DNA of 64,000 nucleotides from CAJQPP01 sp963793465 (GCA_963793465.1 CAWCAJ010000001.1:1054001-1118000), one strand, 5' to 3'. Shown: positions 25,328-35,413, counted from the first letter of the stretch. Notes: generated by a model from the sequence alone, not told the origin. Translations and numbers: made by a program.

Positions 25328-27738
25328 TTCATCAGTATACGCGGTGGGTTAGCCAACGGTTGTTTTGCCTGGTCGTTGGTGTATCCAGGTTTGGTGTATC
25401 CAGGTTTGGTGAATCCAGGTCTGGTTTGTGCGGATTGGGGATGGCTGCGGTTGGTGTAGCGGGTGTCCTGCCAATGGCGACTCAGGAAACAGACAGCCTG
25501 GGAACGGCCCGCTGGAAGGCCTGGGAAACCCATCGACAGCTGGCTGATTCCTCACCCTTCCGCGACTTGGCATGGCAAACTCTGGGACCCAAATTTGTTG
25601 GTGGTCGCATCGAGTCCATTGATGCTCCGCGTGGTGATCGCAGTACTCTGTATGTGGGAGTCGGCGCCGGTGGCATTTTCAAAAGTCAGAACGGGGGTCT
25701 CACCTGGCGACCGATCTTTGATCAGGAATCCACGTTTGCGATTGGCGATTTGACGATTGCGCCCAGCAACCCGAATACGATCTGGGTGGGCACCGGCGAG
25801 TGCCACCTGTCACGAACCTCCTACGCCGGCAATGGCGTCTACAAGTCCCTGGATGCTGGCGTCACATGGCTCCATCAGGGATTGTCCGACAGCGACCACA
25901 TAGGCAAGGTGGCGGTGGATCCCGAGGATGAAAATCTGGTTTACGTTGCCGCCATGGGCCGGATGGGAGGTGGCGGGCAAAGGGGCATTTACAAGACCAG
26001 CGATGGCGGGGAAACATTTCATTGCGTGCTGCAGGCAGGTCTGCGAACGGCCTTCGTGGAACTGGTCATCGACCCGCACGATCCGCGCCGTTTGTACGCG
26101 GCATCCTGGGACCGCAGCGGGAAGGGCACCAGCAGCATCTATCGCAGTGATGATCGCGGCGAAACCTGGAAGCGTTTGCAAGGCGGATTGCTGGAACAAC
26201 AGGTGGATCGTATCGCCATCGATGCCGCAGCCTCTCAAGCGGGTGTGGTGTATGCGCTGATGGCCGATGCCTCTTCTCCGGAGTTGGCCAGACGCGGTCC
26301 CGCCGCGGTCCTGTTTCGCTCCGATGATCATGGCGAAACCTGGACTCGGACTTGCCCAGAGTATGTTCCAACCTACATCGGCTGGGATTTTTGTGACCTG
26401 CGGGTGGCACCCGACGATGCCAATCGACTCTATATCGGGGGTTTGCGATTGATTGTCTCGCCGGACGGCGGCCGGAGCTTCGTGGGCGAAGGTGGATTTG
26501 CGATCAACCAAAATCCCGAAGAAGTCTTCCGCTTGCACCCACATCGCGGTATTGGCATGCACCTGGATGTGCATGATATCTGGATCGATCCCGAGGATCC
26601 GCAGCGTGTCATGTTGGGAAATGACGGTGGACTGTACGTATCGTGGGATCAAGGCACGACCTGGCTGCATCTCAACAACCTGCCTATCGGGGAATTCTAT
26701 CGAGTTTACGTGGATCAACAGAATCCATTCCGGATTTGGGGTGGCACCCAGGATAACGCCTCACTGGTTGCGCCCTCCACCGCGCGATTCGAACCGGGTG
26801 TCGATGATGCCTGGCAACAGGTATTTCTGGATCCCTGGTCCGGCGGGGATGGGTTTTCCACCTTTCCTGACCCCCACGATCCCGAGATCACGTATTACAC
26901 CCAGCAAAACGGCGCGTTGAGTCGTTCCCGCCTGGGTCGACTGCGGACGGCAAAACGGATTCGTCCCCGGGCTGGTAACACGACCCGGTTTCGGATGGAC
27001 GCGACTGACGAAACGGAGCCCCAGGCGAAGTCAACCGACCCAACGGAATTCCGGTTTGATTGGGACACCCCGTTCTTCCATTCGGTCCATGGCCAGCAGA
27101 CCGTTTTGTACTGTGCGGCCCAATGCGTGCTGAAATCGGTGGACCGCGGCGACCATTGGGAAGTGATCAGTCCTGATTTGGCATCCCGTGGCTTGCTGGC
27201 TTTGGCAGAATCACCGATCGATGCCAATCGACTGGCGGCAGGCGGGGGTCGCGGCCAAATACACCTGACCGCCGATGGGGGCCAAACATGGACCGCCGCT
27301 GCGAAATTGCCCCACCAGACCGTGCGGGATATCCAGTTGTCGGCCCACGATCCCCAACGGCTGTATGTCGCCCTCTCCGGCAAACAAAACCACGATCTGC
27401 AACCGCACGTATTTGTTTCGGATGATTTTGGAGCCAGCTGGAATGACCTCGCCAACAATCTACCCGGGGAACCTGTCAATGCGTTGATCGAGGACCCCAT
27501 CCATGAGCAACTCCTGTTCCTGGGCACGGATTTGGGTGTTTATTGCTCAACCAATGCCGGGCAAGTGTGGCATTCTTTAAGCCAGTCGCTGCCCACGACC
27601 GCCGTGGTGGACCTGGCCCTGCAATCACGAGATGGTCAACTGGTCGCTGCCACGCATGGACTCAGCATGTTTCTGCTGGATATTCGCCCCATCCGCGACC
27701 AAATCCAGCAGCACGCCCCGGGCAAGCAAACCCGCTAA
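25324..27738 (+). CDS. Sortilin/BNR-type beta-propeller, exported
   Basis: 804 residues. The start ATG overlaps the stop of the propeller gene (ATGA). The N-terminus is hydrophobic with a repeated GVSRF motif, possibly a signal. The body has many Asp-box/BNR elements (S-x-D-x-G-x-T-W): KSQNGGLTWRP, KSLDAGVTW, KTSDGGETF, RSDDRGETWKR, RSDDHGETWTR, SWDQGTTW, DGGQTWTA. The spacing and GGRIESIDA, WVGTGE motifs resemble the Vps10/sortilin-like glycosyl-hydrolase-type proteins common in planctomycetes and Bacteroidota. Probably a surface or periplasmic carbohydrate- or protein-binding propeller; no catalytic residues assigned. It completes a cytochrome/dehydrogenase-like/propeller cluster. Confidence 0.87.
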   Translation: MIHQYTRWVSQRLFCLVVGVSRFGVSRFGESRSGLCGLGMAAVGVAGVLPMATQETDSLGTARWKAWETHRQLADSSPFRDLAWQTLGPKFVGGRIESIDAPRGDRSTLYVGVGAGGIFKSQNGGLTWRPIFDQESTFAIGDLTIAPSNPNTIWVGTGECHLSRTSYAGNGVYKSLDAGVTWLHQGLSDSDHIGKVAVDPEDENLVYVAAMGRMGGGGQRGIYKTSDGGETFHCVLQAGLRTAFVELVIDPHDPRRLYAASWDRSGKGTSSIYRSDDRGETWKRLQGGLLEQQVDRIAIDAAASQAGVVYALMADASSPELARRGPAAVLFRSDDHGETWTRTCPEYVPTYIGWDFCDLRVAPDDANRLYIGGLRLIVSPDGGRSFVGEGGFAINQNPEEVFRLHPHRGIGMHLDVHDIWIDPEDPQRVMLGNDGGLYVSWDQGTTWLHLNNLPIGEFYRVYVDQQNPFRIWGGTQDNASLVAPSTARFEPGVDDAWQQVFLDPWSGGDGFSTFPDPHDPEITYYTQQNGALSRSRLGRLRTAKRIRPRAGNTTRFRMDATDETEPQAKSTDPTEFRFDWDTPFFHSVHGQQTVLYCAAQCVLKSVDRGDHWEVISPDLASRGLLALAESPIDANRLAAGGGRGQIHLTADGGQTWTAAAKLPHQTVRDIQLSAHDPQRLYVALSGKQNHDLQPHVFVSDDFGASWNDLANNLPGEPVNALIEDPIHEQLLFLGTDLGVYCSTNAGQVWHSLSQSLPTTAVVDLALQSRDGQLVAATHGLSMFLLDIRPIRDQIQQHAPGKQTR
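25379..25423 (+). repeat. 15-bp tandem repeat in the leader-coding region
   Basis: Three copies of GGTGTATCCAGGTTT, the last with two changes, encode GVSRF GVSRF GESRS within the N-terminal segment of the sortilin-like protein. Confidence 0.85.
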
Positions 27739-28501
27739 TACGACCGACGCGGATGGAACCCACCCGGAAGGAACTGCAAGAGCCCGAAATCAGGAGGGGC
27801 TCGAAATCACGTCCACGCCAACCCGGCCCTGAAACCAACCAGCCAGGAACTGAATTTCAGGCGGGAACGTTGTATGTGGGAACGGTGCATGTGGGAACGA
27901 TGTTCAAACTGGGTAACAGGCCAACCCTATGCCATGCCCGCCCCAGAGCGGAGACGAGAACCCGTGGCGGAACGCCATACCGCTGCGAGAATGAGAGGGA
28001 GAGAGAATGAGAATGAGAATGAGAATGACAGAGAGGGCACCACAAAAGAGAAGAGAAAAAAGGGGCCCATCGGCAAAAAGGGGGACGTGAGGCGCCGACA
28101 GACCCCATGAAAAACGCTAAGTCCCGGTTCTGCAAACACTTAAGGGCTTGGACAAATCGGGGATTGCACGGCGGACAGGGTCTTACCCACCATCTTAACG
28201 CTGACATAATTTAGAGATGCCAACGGGCCGGTGGAGTGCGCAGGAAAAATTGCCTCGTCGGCAAGTTTTTTGGATGGTCGGGAGAACTGCGATCTACGGT
28301 TGCGGAAACGACGCATCCAATGGGTGGCTGCCATCTGGATCACCCGGCTGAAATCCAGAGGAATTGCGGCCAGCTGGTGCCAATTCGCTTCCTTCGCGAA
28401 CGGCCGCCAGCGGTTTTTCGTGGCCGTCGATTGACGGTTGTCGATACGATTTTCCAGGTTGTCCAGTTGCCCGTCGGGGTCGGGACGATGGGGGGAATTC
28501 C
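27739..28501. other. Long intergenic region with simple repeats, no gene seen
   Basis: 763 bp. It holds repeated TGTGGGAACG motifs (about 27868-27902) and a GAGAAT microsatellite (28003-28028). Open frames on either strand here are low-complexity and lack family features. The end contains a GGGGGAATTCC just before the next start. Confidence 0.5.
28003..28028. repeat. GAGAAT microsatellite
   Basis: About four and a third perfect copies of the hexamer GAGAAT in the middle of a long noncoding stretch. Confidence 0.85.
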
Positions 28502-29212
28502 ATGAATATCACATCCAACCCAGAGGCGGCAACGGCAGAGCAGGTTCATGCCGCCCAAGCCGTGTACACGCCACGTACGCTGGCCCTATACGATACCTGG
28601 GTTGTGAGCTTTTCCAACCGCTGGATCTGGAAATGCCCATCGGGTTTGCTGCTGGATTTCTATCAACGCCATATCACAGGCAATCATCTGGAAGTGGGCG
28701 TGGGCACCGGTTACTTTCTGGACCACTGCCATTTCGACTCAACAGACAAGCACAAGCCACCGCATGGCGTCTCCGCACCCCGGATTGCGTTGTTGGATAT
28801 CAATCCCCAGGTACTGCAGTTTGCATCTTTGCGGTTGGCCCGCTTTCATCCGGAAGTTTACCAACAGGATGTGTTGCAGTTGTTTTCGGTCGACTGCCCC
28901 CGTTTCGATTCGATTTCCTGCAACTATCTGTTCCACTGCCTGCCGGGCACTTTACCTCAGAAATTGTGCGTCCTGGATCATCTGTTGCCGCTCATGAACC
29001 CGCAAGCCGTGCTGTTTGGTTCAACGATTGTCAACTCCACTGCAACCCCTGGTTGGGCCAGTCGCTGCCTGAGCCGACTTTATAACTGGTATGGTGTCTT
29101 TTCGAATCAACGGGATGACGTGGTCACGCTGGAACGGGAATTGCGGTCACGCTTCAAACAGGTGACGTTAAAGGTGATCGGCAGCGTGGCCCTGTTTTCA
29201 GCGCGACCCTAA
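28502..29212 (+). CDS. Class I SAM-dependent methyltransferase
   Basis: 236 residues from ATG 28502, preceded by a strong purine-rich GGGGGAA. The SAM motif I is NHLEVGVGTGYFLDHC, with IALLDINPQVLQFA at strand 2, FDSISCNYLFHCLPG at motif II and LMNPQAVLFGSTIV after it, matching pathway-type methyltransferases such as those in polyketide or lipid tailoring. The front segment FSNRWIWKCPSGLLLDFYQR and the HITGNHLEVG run resemble planctomycete homologues of the class. Substrate unknown. It stands alone between two noncoding regions, and a hexamer repeat follows the stop. Confidence 0.85.
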   Translation: MNITSNPEAATAEQVHAAQAVYTPRTLALYDTWVVSFSNRWIWKCPSGLLLDFYQRHITGNHLEVGVGTGYFLDHCHFDSTDKHKPPHGVSAPRIALLDINPQVLQFASLRLARFHPEVYQQDVLQLFSVDCPRFDSISCNYLFHCLPGTLPQKLCVLDHLLPLMNPQAVLFGSTIVNSTATPGWASRCLSRLYNWYGVFSNQRDDVVTLERELRSRFKQVTLKVIGSVALFSARP

Positions 29213-29237
29213 ACAAGCACAAGCACAAGCACAAGCA
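29213..29237 (+). repeat. ACAAGC hexamer repeat after stop codon
   Basis: Four copies of ACAAGC begin two bases after the methyltransferase stop, followed by a duplicated GGCAACCCGGC. Confidence 0.8.
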
Positions 29238-29373
29238 GTCACGCGGCAACCCGGCGGCAACCCGGCGTAAGGGCTTATGCGAGTCGCACTGACATGTCGC
29301 GTGTGCCGCACTCATTTTCCCGAGCAACTTGCACGACTCGTCTCGTGCCCCGACCACATCGCAGGCACGCCAT

Positions 29374-29396
29374 GGGCCGCCGTTCGCTGGCGGCCC
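29374..29396 (-). terminator. Perfect GC hairpin, likely terminator or 3' stabiliser
   Basis: GGGCCGCC and GGCGGCCC form an 8-bp perfect stem with a 7-base loop, 25 bases after the stop of the secreted-protein gene at 29421 on the minus strand. No T-run follows, so intrinsic termination is doubtful. Confidence 0.45.
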
Positions 29397-29420
29397 AAGT
29401 ACCTTCCCTGCCAGCTCCAA

Positions 29421-30195
29421 CTATTGCCCGCTCCGAACCCGATAGGCTTGAAACTGGTAGTTGAGTTCGTGCTTCTTTTGCTGGGTGTACTCTTGCAGTT
29501 TGGACTCCATATCGTTGGCCGCCCTGTATTGCTCGCGACTGCCATTTTTCAGTGCCTCATCTCGAAGTAAAGCGATGGCGGCCTGCCTTTGAGCGATATC
29601 GGCAGCCAGTCGAATGCGTTCTTCCTTCATTTTGGCCCGTATGTCATGCGTCGCACTTGTTGGATTGGACAGCTCGGCAACCGGGGTCGATTTGGTTTTG
29701 GTTAACACCACTTGACCATTCTGGGAAGGGGGCAAGGGGCGTGCCAGGGGTTGTTGCATTTCCAACGCGGAAGTTGGGATCGGTCGCTGTTTCAATTTTG
29801 CGTTTGGCCGATGCAATGCCATTTTGTTTTGTTCGGAAGTGGCTAAGGGACGTTGCATTTGTGCTTTGAGTGAAACCGGGGGGGTCGCACTCAGTGCCGG
29901 ATGTCTTTGTTTCAAATTGGCAACGGTGTCACGGTGATTAAGAGCATCTCGGTGGGATTTGGCAATAGCCTGTTTACCTTGAGCTGCCATCGTCGCACTT
30001 GATTGCGGCGGCTTGATTCGGTGAACTCTTGGCACGGGAGGTGCCCGGGCGGTGAAGCGTTGTGGCAGATCCAACTCGGTTTAACTGGGAGGCAGCCGCA
30101 GAATCGCCCCTTTGTGCGGCAGCAAAAGGAGCGGTCAGGCTAACCATCAACAAGGGGAGGATCATTCGAGTGATGGGTTTGGAAAGAGATTTCAT
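29421..30195 (-). CDS. Basic secreted protein, frameshifted, unknown function
   Basis: From ATG 30195 there is a signal peptide (ITRMILPLLMVSLTAPFAAA, cleavage near AQRG). After about 38 residues the frame is lost and the rest continues in another frame: a basic, Gln/Lys/Arg-rich region, a Pro-rich stretch and a helical tail (RAKMKEERIRLAADIAQRQA, YTQQKKHELNYQFQAY). The stretch is 775 nt, one base too many; dropping one base from the T-run at 30080-30082 rejoins the frames as SQL-TELDLPQ. No family recognised. The helical tail could form a short coiled coil. Either a sequence error or a recent loss of function. Confidence 0.68.
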
Positions 30196-30382
30196 GATTA
30201 GGGGCCTTCCTTGGATGCCGATCGACACGCTCGCCGGATTGCGAGCCGGTTACCATCGATCTGGACGTTGACTCAGAACATTGCTACCCATGTTCGTAAT
30301 CGACCTGAATAAACTGAATAATTAGCAGAAAGCGCCTCATCAGCAAATTTTGCCGAATTGGCGATACCGGAAAGGCCGCTGC

Positions 30383-31870
30383 TTGTCATTCCCATTCCAA
30401 AACACGCTCGCAATCGGCTGTTGGACCCTGTGGGTCCTCGTCTCGACGGTGCTGGCCGTCCCCACTGCATGCGGATTTCAAGCAAGCACTGTCCAAGACA
30501 GTACTGTTGGCGATGGCAACCCCTTGCTCGTCAGCATCCAGGAATACCTGCAGGAAAACCCTGACCACTCCGATTCCTGGCGGATGCTGGGCAAGATCCA
30601 ATGGCAACAGGGGGCACGCGAAAAGGCGATCTGTTCGTTGGAACAGGCCTTGCAACTCGCGCCTCAAAACGCGGCCGCCCATTTTGATCTGGGTCAGCTT
30701 CAGGGAGAACTGAAACAGGTTCAGGAGCGCGATTTCCATTTTCAACGCGTGCTGGAGATCGCCCCGCAAAGCGAGTATGCACAGCGAATTCACGCCCAGG
30801 GATTTCAATTCTGGCTGCCCACCGAACCCGCCACGTCCGTGGACCCCACAGTGCCTGATGTTGCCCGGATTGACACTGTGGTTGCCGACGCCGCTGCCGG
30901 CACGGAAATTGAGCCCGTTGGTTACGAAATTCAGACCTTTGACGGATCCGACGACCTGCAACGACGTCTGGAACAGCTGGCCGCCCTGCAAGATCCCGAT
31001 GCGACCCGATGGCGAATTTTTGCCGAGACCGGTGCCTTGTACAATTCCAACATCACGCTGACACCCATCAGCCGCCAATTATCGCGAAGCGACGCGGCCA
31101 GTGCCCAGTGGATTGCCAACACGGAGTTGGAATGGCTGGCACTCCGCAGAAATGCCTGGAGGTTCGGCCCGCTGGCCCGAGGTTACTTCAGTGTCAATGA
31201 ATCGCAGTGGAGCGACCTGAATCTATCCAGTTTTCAGGGAGGTACTTTTCTGGAGCGCGACCTGCAACTTGAAGATCAGGAATGGATCACTCGTTTTGAT
31301 TATGTCTACGCCATCGATCAATTCGGCGGCCAGAAGTTTGGAGATCGTCACGCGTTGAATGCTTCGCTCACGCATATCGGGGCAGATTGTCAAATCACTC
31401 ACGCCTATTTCAATCTAAACACCACTCAGTTCATCGATGATGGACTTTTCCCATCGGCAACTTCACAAGACGGACCTGCCTGGATGTTGGGCATCAGTCG
31501 CCTGCATGCGGTGTCCTGGTACTCTGTCAGCGGTGTCAGCTGCGGCCTGGATTTTGAATCCGCCCAAACCGAGGGTGATGATTTTCGCTTCTGGTCGATG
31601 CGAGGGTACGCTGACACTACTCTGGCATTGGCGGACACCATGGACCTGACCTTTTCCGGTGGACTGGGTTTCCGAAACTACCCGGACTTCACGGGGCCCG
31701 TCAATCGCGACGAACTGACCTGGCGTACCGCCGCCAGATTGGACTACTGGCTGCGACCGGGTTTATCCGTTTCACTGGTGGCCAACTACGACAGTTTCGT
31801 TTCGGACAATGTCGACTTTGACGTTGACCGGTTTACTGCCGGAATCCTGACGACCTTCCGCGATTGGTGA
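30383..31870 (+). CDS. TPR protein with C-terminal beta-barrel (Slam-like architecture)
   Basis: About 495 residues using TTG 30383, which has GGAAAGG seven bases upstream; TTG 30350 is an alternative. A signal-like segment (LAIGCWTLWVLVSTVLAV) is followed by two or three TPR units around residues 35-115 (HSDSWRMLGKIQWQQG, AHFDLGQLQGELKQ) and then a long region of alternating aromatic strands ending YDSFVSDNVDFDV..FTAGILTTFRDW, typical of outer-membrane barrels. TPR plus barrel recalls surface lipoprotein assembly modifiers (Slam); that is an architectural comparison, not a sequence match I can confirm. It may assemble or export surface proteins. Confidence 0.7.
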   Translation: MSFPFQNTLAIGCWTLWVLVSTVLAVPTACGFQASTVQDSTVGDGNPLLVSIQEYLQENPDHSDSWRMLGKIQWQQGAREKAICSLEQALQLAPQNAAAHFDLGQLQGELKQVQERDFHFQRVLEIAPQSEYAQRIHAQGFQFWLPTEPATSVDPTVPDVARIDTVVADAAAGTEIEPVGYEIQTFDGSDDLQRRLEQLAALQDPDATRWRIFAETGALYNSNITLTPISRQLSRSDAASAQWIANTELEWLALRRNAWRFGPLARGYFSVNESQWSDLNLSSFQGGTFLERDLQLEDQEWITRFDYVYAIDQFGGQKFGDRHALNASLTHIGADCQITHAYFNLNTTQFIDDGLFPSATSQDGPAWMLGISRLHAVSWYSVSGVSCGLDFESAQTEGDDFRFWSMRGYADTTLALADTMDLTFSGGLGFRNYPDFTGPVNRDELTWRTAARLDYWLRPGLSVSLVANYDSFVSDNVDFDVDRFTAGILTTFRDW

Positions 31871-31976
31871 GGGACCGGTTCGATACCCCGGGCCACCAAC
31901 CACCAGCACCACGTTCCTGAAACAGGTTTACCCGAGCGAGCCGTCTGGTAAATTGGGTGCCACTTCGCAGTTTCAA

Positions 31977-33509
31977 ATGGGTCGCGTCTTCATGCCGCAG
32001 GTCAAACAACGGAAAGTCCCCAGCGTGGTACCCAAGAACCCGCTGCTCGGTCTCTGTTTGTGTGGCGTGGTGGCAATCACATGTGCTGGGGCCGGAAGTC
32101 TAGCGGGTCTGCCGCCTTCGGCGGCGGTGACAGCTGGGTTGGCGGTCTGGATGGCAGCTTGCTGGGTGACGGAGGTCATTCCCATACCGGTCACCTCGTT
32201 GTTGCCATTGGCTTTGTTTCCGCTTTTCGGTGTGGCCGATCTGGAGAGCGTGGCGGCCTGTTATGGCAAACCGGTTATCTTTCTCTTCCTGGGTGGTTTT
32301 CTGCTGGCCCTGGGATTGCAGCGTTCCGGTGTTCACCGCCGCATCGCGTTGTGGATCGTCGCCCATGTGGGCAGCCAGCCTTCCAGGCTGATTTTCGGAT
32401 TCATGCTGGCGACGGCGTTACTGAGTATGTGGATCAGCAACACCGCCACCGTATTGGTGATGTTACCCATTGCTTTGGCACTGCTGGAAGAAGCGAAACA
32501 GTGCAACACAGACGCCCGCAACCTGTCGCGTTTTGGGATCGCCTTGATGCTGGGGATTGCCTACTCGGCAGACATTGGTGGCATGGCAACCCCCGTGGGA
32601 ACGCCACCCAACCTGGTTTTCCTGGAACTCTATTCTCAGCTGCTTCCGAATCGTCCCTCTTTGGGCTTCGGGCAGTGGATGATGATGGGAATTCCTTTGA
32701 GTGTGTTGTTTCTCGCCAGCGGGTGGCTCCTGTTGACCCGGCTGTTGTTTCCGTTTCCCGCCACCGGGTTGTTCGGTAAATCCAGTTTGATCGACCAGGC
32801 TCGCCGGGCATTGGGGCCCATCCGTCGGGACGAATGGGTATCCGCGGCCCTCTTTGCCGTGGTGGCCATGCTGTGGATCAGCGGTGAAGACGTCCGCTTG
32901 GGCGACTGGACCCTGCCCGGTTGGCGCAGCCAACTGGGGCTGCCCATGTTTGGGGACGCGGCAGTGGCGATTGCCGGAGCCAGTCTGCTGTTTGCCATCC
33001 CATCCCAGGATCACCCGGGTGAGGCACTTTTGACCTGGAAGCAATCCGCGGCAGTTCCCTGGGGTTTGTTGTTGCTGTTTGGGGGAGGATTCGCGCTGGC
33101 GGCCGGGTTCCAGGCCAGCGGTTTGTCGGCAGCCATTGGCACAGCCTTGACGGGTCTGTCTGGGACCCACCCTGTGATCCTCGTGGTAATCGTCTGTATC
33201 GTGATTACGTTTCTGACCGAAGTGACCAGCAATACGGCTACGACCGCCCTGATCCTGCCTATCCTGGCCGAGGCCTCTTTGGCCATGAAGATCGACCCCC
33301 TGCTGCTGATGATCCCGGCTACCTTGTCGGCCAGTTGCGCCTTCATGATGCCAGTGGCATCTCCGACTCAGGCAATTGTGTTTGGCAGCGGCTACGTACC
33401 GATTCGCCAAATGGTGCGTGCCGGGATCGGTTTCAACTTGTTGGGGATCTTTTGGGTTTCGCTGATATTCCTGTTACTGGCCCAACCGGTGTTTGGCGTT
33501 GCCTGGTAA
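31977..33509 (+). CDS. DASS (SLC13) family dicarboxylate/sodium or anion symporter
   Basis: About 510 residues with around 11 hydrophobic helices. The start is uncertain among 31953 (TTG), 31977 and 31992 (ATG). DASS hallmarks: VTEVIPIPVTSLLPLALFP, two SNT motifs that form the sodium and substrate sites (ISNTATVLVMLPIA and TSNTATTALILPIL), GGMATPVGTPPNLVF and SASCAFMMPVASPTQAIVFG. The family imports di- and tricarboxylates, sulfate or phosphate with sodium; the substrate here cannot be told from sequence. No partner genes nearby indicate the substrate. Confidence 0.93.
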   Translation: MGRVFMPQVKQRKVPSVVPKNPLLGLCLCGVVAITCAGAGSLAGLPPSAAVTAGLAVWMAACWVTEVIPIPVTSLLPLALFPLFGVADLESVAACYGKPVIFLFLGGFLLALGLQRSGVHRRIALWIVAHVGSQPSRLIFGFMLATALLSMWISNTATVLVMLPIALALLEEAKQCNTDARNLSRFGIALMLGIAYSADIGGMATPVGTPPNLVFLELYSQLLPNRPSLGFGQWMMMGIPLSVLFLASGWLLLTRLLFPFPATGLFGKSSLIDQARRALGPIRRDEWVSAALFAVVAMLWISGEDVRLGDWTLPGWRSQLGLPMFGDAAVAIAGASLLFAIPSQDHPGEALLTWKQSAAVPWGLLLLFGGGFALAAGFQASGLSAAIGTALTGLSGTHPVILVVIVCIVITFLTEVTSNTATTALILPILAEASLAMKIDPLLLMIPATLSASCAFMMPVASPTQAIVFGSGYVPIRQMVRAGIGFNLLGIFWVSLIFLLLAQPVFGVAW

Positions 33510-33928
33510 ATCCGCTCTCCTCCGCACCCTCGGTCGCGGGCGTTTCCATCGCCCTGGCCGTCGCGAACATTGCCTGACCTTGTGCCCTCTACCCCCGATG
33601 CAGATGCGCCAGAGGTCCTTCCACCAGGATTCACCGATTGGCGCCTTGTAGCGATTGGCGAAGGTGTTTCGCCCTGGATCTGCAGGCGCCCCCCCGGAAC
33701 TGTCGACGCCTACCTGGCTGATCGACCCAGCTTGGCTGATCGATCCAGTTTCGTTGATCGATCCAGTTTGGTTGACCGGCCTGCTGACCTCCAATCTCCG
33801 AAACTGTTTATTCGATTCAGAGCGTAATCGTTACCGGCCGCACGACAATCAGATTCGATCTGACCGATAGGACGGTCATACGCGGGCGGATCATGTTTTC
33901 CCCCGTTTTTGATATCGAGGGCAGATTG
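33510..33928. other. Intergenic region with an 18-bp repeat
   Basis: 419 bp; apart from the tandem repeat at 33714-33778 nothing recognisable. Short frames overlapping the repeat are rejected. Confidence 0.5.
33714..33778. repeat. 18-bp tandem repeat, about 3.5 copies
   Basis: Unit close to TTGGCTGATCGATCCAGT, with copies at 33714, 33732 and 33750 and a partial copy after, differing at one to three positions. It is noncoding. Confidence 0.85.
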
Positions 33929-34906
33929 ATGCAACACACCGTCGTAACGATCACGCTGGTCACCGGATTCCTGGTATTGGGCCTGACCGCGGCCCAAGGT
34001 CAACAGTATTCACTGTCGGACTATCGCAGCGGCCCGGCGGTTTCCCCTTATTTTGCCGCCCAGGAAAACACGCCTGCCGGCGGGCAGGAATCCGGCAGCA
34101 ACGAATCGGAACCGGAATGGGCGGAAGAGCTTGAACAGGAAGAACGCGAGAGCCCCTACGACGAACCCCTGGAAACTGAGCGGCACGACTTTACGCAATC
34201 CGCGACGGTCGTCGGTCACGGCGTCTGGCAGGTTGAATACGGGTTCCTTTACACTTCCAAGTCGGAAGAGGATTTAAGCGAACGATCCTACGCCACCCCG
34301 GAGATTCTCTTGCGTTATGGCATGAGTGAGCGTTGGGAGTTCCGCAGTCGTTGGAACTACATCTGGAAAGATATCGCCGAAGAAGGCGTCATTGACGGGA
34401 TGCTCGATCCCATTTTCAGCCTCAAATATCAGGTCAGTGAACAGAAAAACTGCCGCCCGGAATCAGCCCTGGAGCTGCGTTTGTCAGCACCGATCGGTAG
34501 TGATGAGACTTCCGCGGGTCGCTGGGAACCAGGCATTGACTACATTTACGGGTGGAAGTTTGGGCCGGGCGACTACTTCTCCCTGACGGCATCGACGGGT
34601 GCCAACGCCAACGGGATTGGCGACGCTGCCTTTCTGGACCCGGAATCCAATCCCCAGGACCAATGGTGGGCCTGGTCGCAATCCGTAGCATTGGGAGCCA
34701 AACTCACGCGTCGCACGACCGGTTATGCCGAGTGGTTTGCAATTCTCACCGATGGCCGCGATGAAGAGTTGGTGCTGAACTTCATCAACTTTGGGGTGGA
34801 CTATTTGTTGAGCAACAACACAGTGATCGATATTCGAATCGGTTGGGGCCTGACGGACGATTCGGATGACATCTTCGCCGGCATCGGCGGCGCAGTACGT
34901 TTTTGA
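33929..34906 (+). CDS. Outer-membrane barrel of the phenol MetA-pathway transporter type
   Basis: 325 residues from ATG 33929, with a GAGGG just upstream and a clear signal peptide (TITLVTGFLVLGLTAAQGQ). A Glu-rich acidic linker (EWAEELEQEERES) leads to a beta-barrel-like region: HDFTQSATVVGHGVWQVEYG, ATPEILLRYGMSERWEFRSR, DPIFSLKYQV, AGRWEPGIDYIYGW, ending GIGGAVRF with terminal Phe, a usual barrel ending. The pattern fits the transporter family named MetA-pathway of phenol degradation (PF13557-like). Role probably outer-membrane passage of small hydrophobic compounds; not established for planctomycetes. Confidence 0.75.
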   Translation: MQHTVVTITLVTGFLVLGLTAAQGQQYSLSDYRSGPAVSPYFAAQENTPAGGQESGSNESEPEWAEELEQEERESPYDEPLETERHDFTQSATVVGHGVWQVEYGFLYTSKSEEDLSERSYATPEILLRYGMSERWEFRSRWNYIWKDIAEEGVIDGMLDPIFSLKYQVSEQKNCRPESALELRLSAPIGSDETSAGRWEPGIDYIYGWKFGPGDYFSLTASTGANANGIGDAAFLDPESNPQDQWWAWSQSVALGAKLTRRTTGYAEWFAILTDGRDEELVLNFINFGVDYLLSNNTVIDIRIGWGLTDDSDDIFAGIGGAVRF

Positions 34907-35413
34907 CCCTCCCAATTGCCGGCAGGAATCGCCTGTGAAAGCGATGGGGCGCTTTGCCCTGCGTAAGAACCGTACCCCTCCACGGAATCTGCAACGCTGA
35001 GACGAGCCAGCGGATCGGGGCTTGCCAACCGGACGGTCATTTGGCGTGGACCGCGTAAATCCCAGCCTTTTCGCAATGCTGCCGCCGCGATCGTTCATGC
35101 GACATCCTCAGGGAAGTCTTGCCGCGACCCATGCATTCCCACCCCTGGGATCAGGGAGCGTCCTATCTCGCCGCAGTGCCACAGCCACGGAATGCGACTC
35201 CGCAGCGGATTTTTCTGCCTGATTGGCATCAGTTTGGAATTCCTTGCTTCTGGAATCTCCCGCTTATTATCGTAGAATCAGAACTGGCCCTCTCTGGACG
35301 CCATGCAGCGTCCAGCCAGCGAACATCCCTTGCCGAACGGCAGAAACGGCCAGCCGATCTGGGCAGACAGGCCGACCTCACTGCATTCTCAAATCAACAG
35401 GAGTTCTTCTCAT
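34907..35413. other. Intergenic region, nothing recognised
   Basis: 507 bp without a convincing gene, hairpin or repeat. A GGAG lies close to the next ATG. Confidence 0.45.

Noticed and set aside
27857..28207. 116-residue minus-strand frame with SHSHSHSLSLSF
   Set aside because: Product of the GAGAAT microsatellite; no domain and no plausible start.
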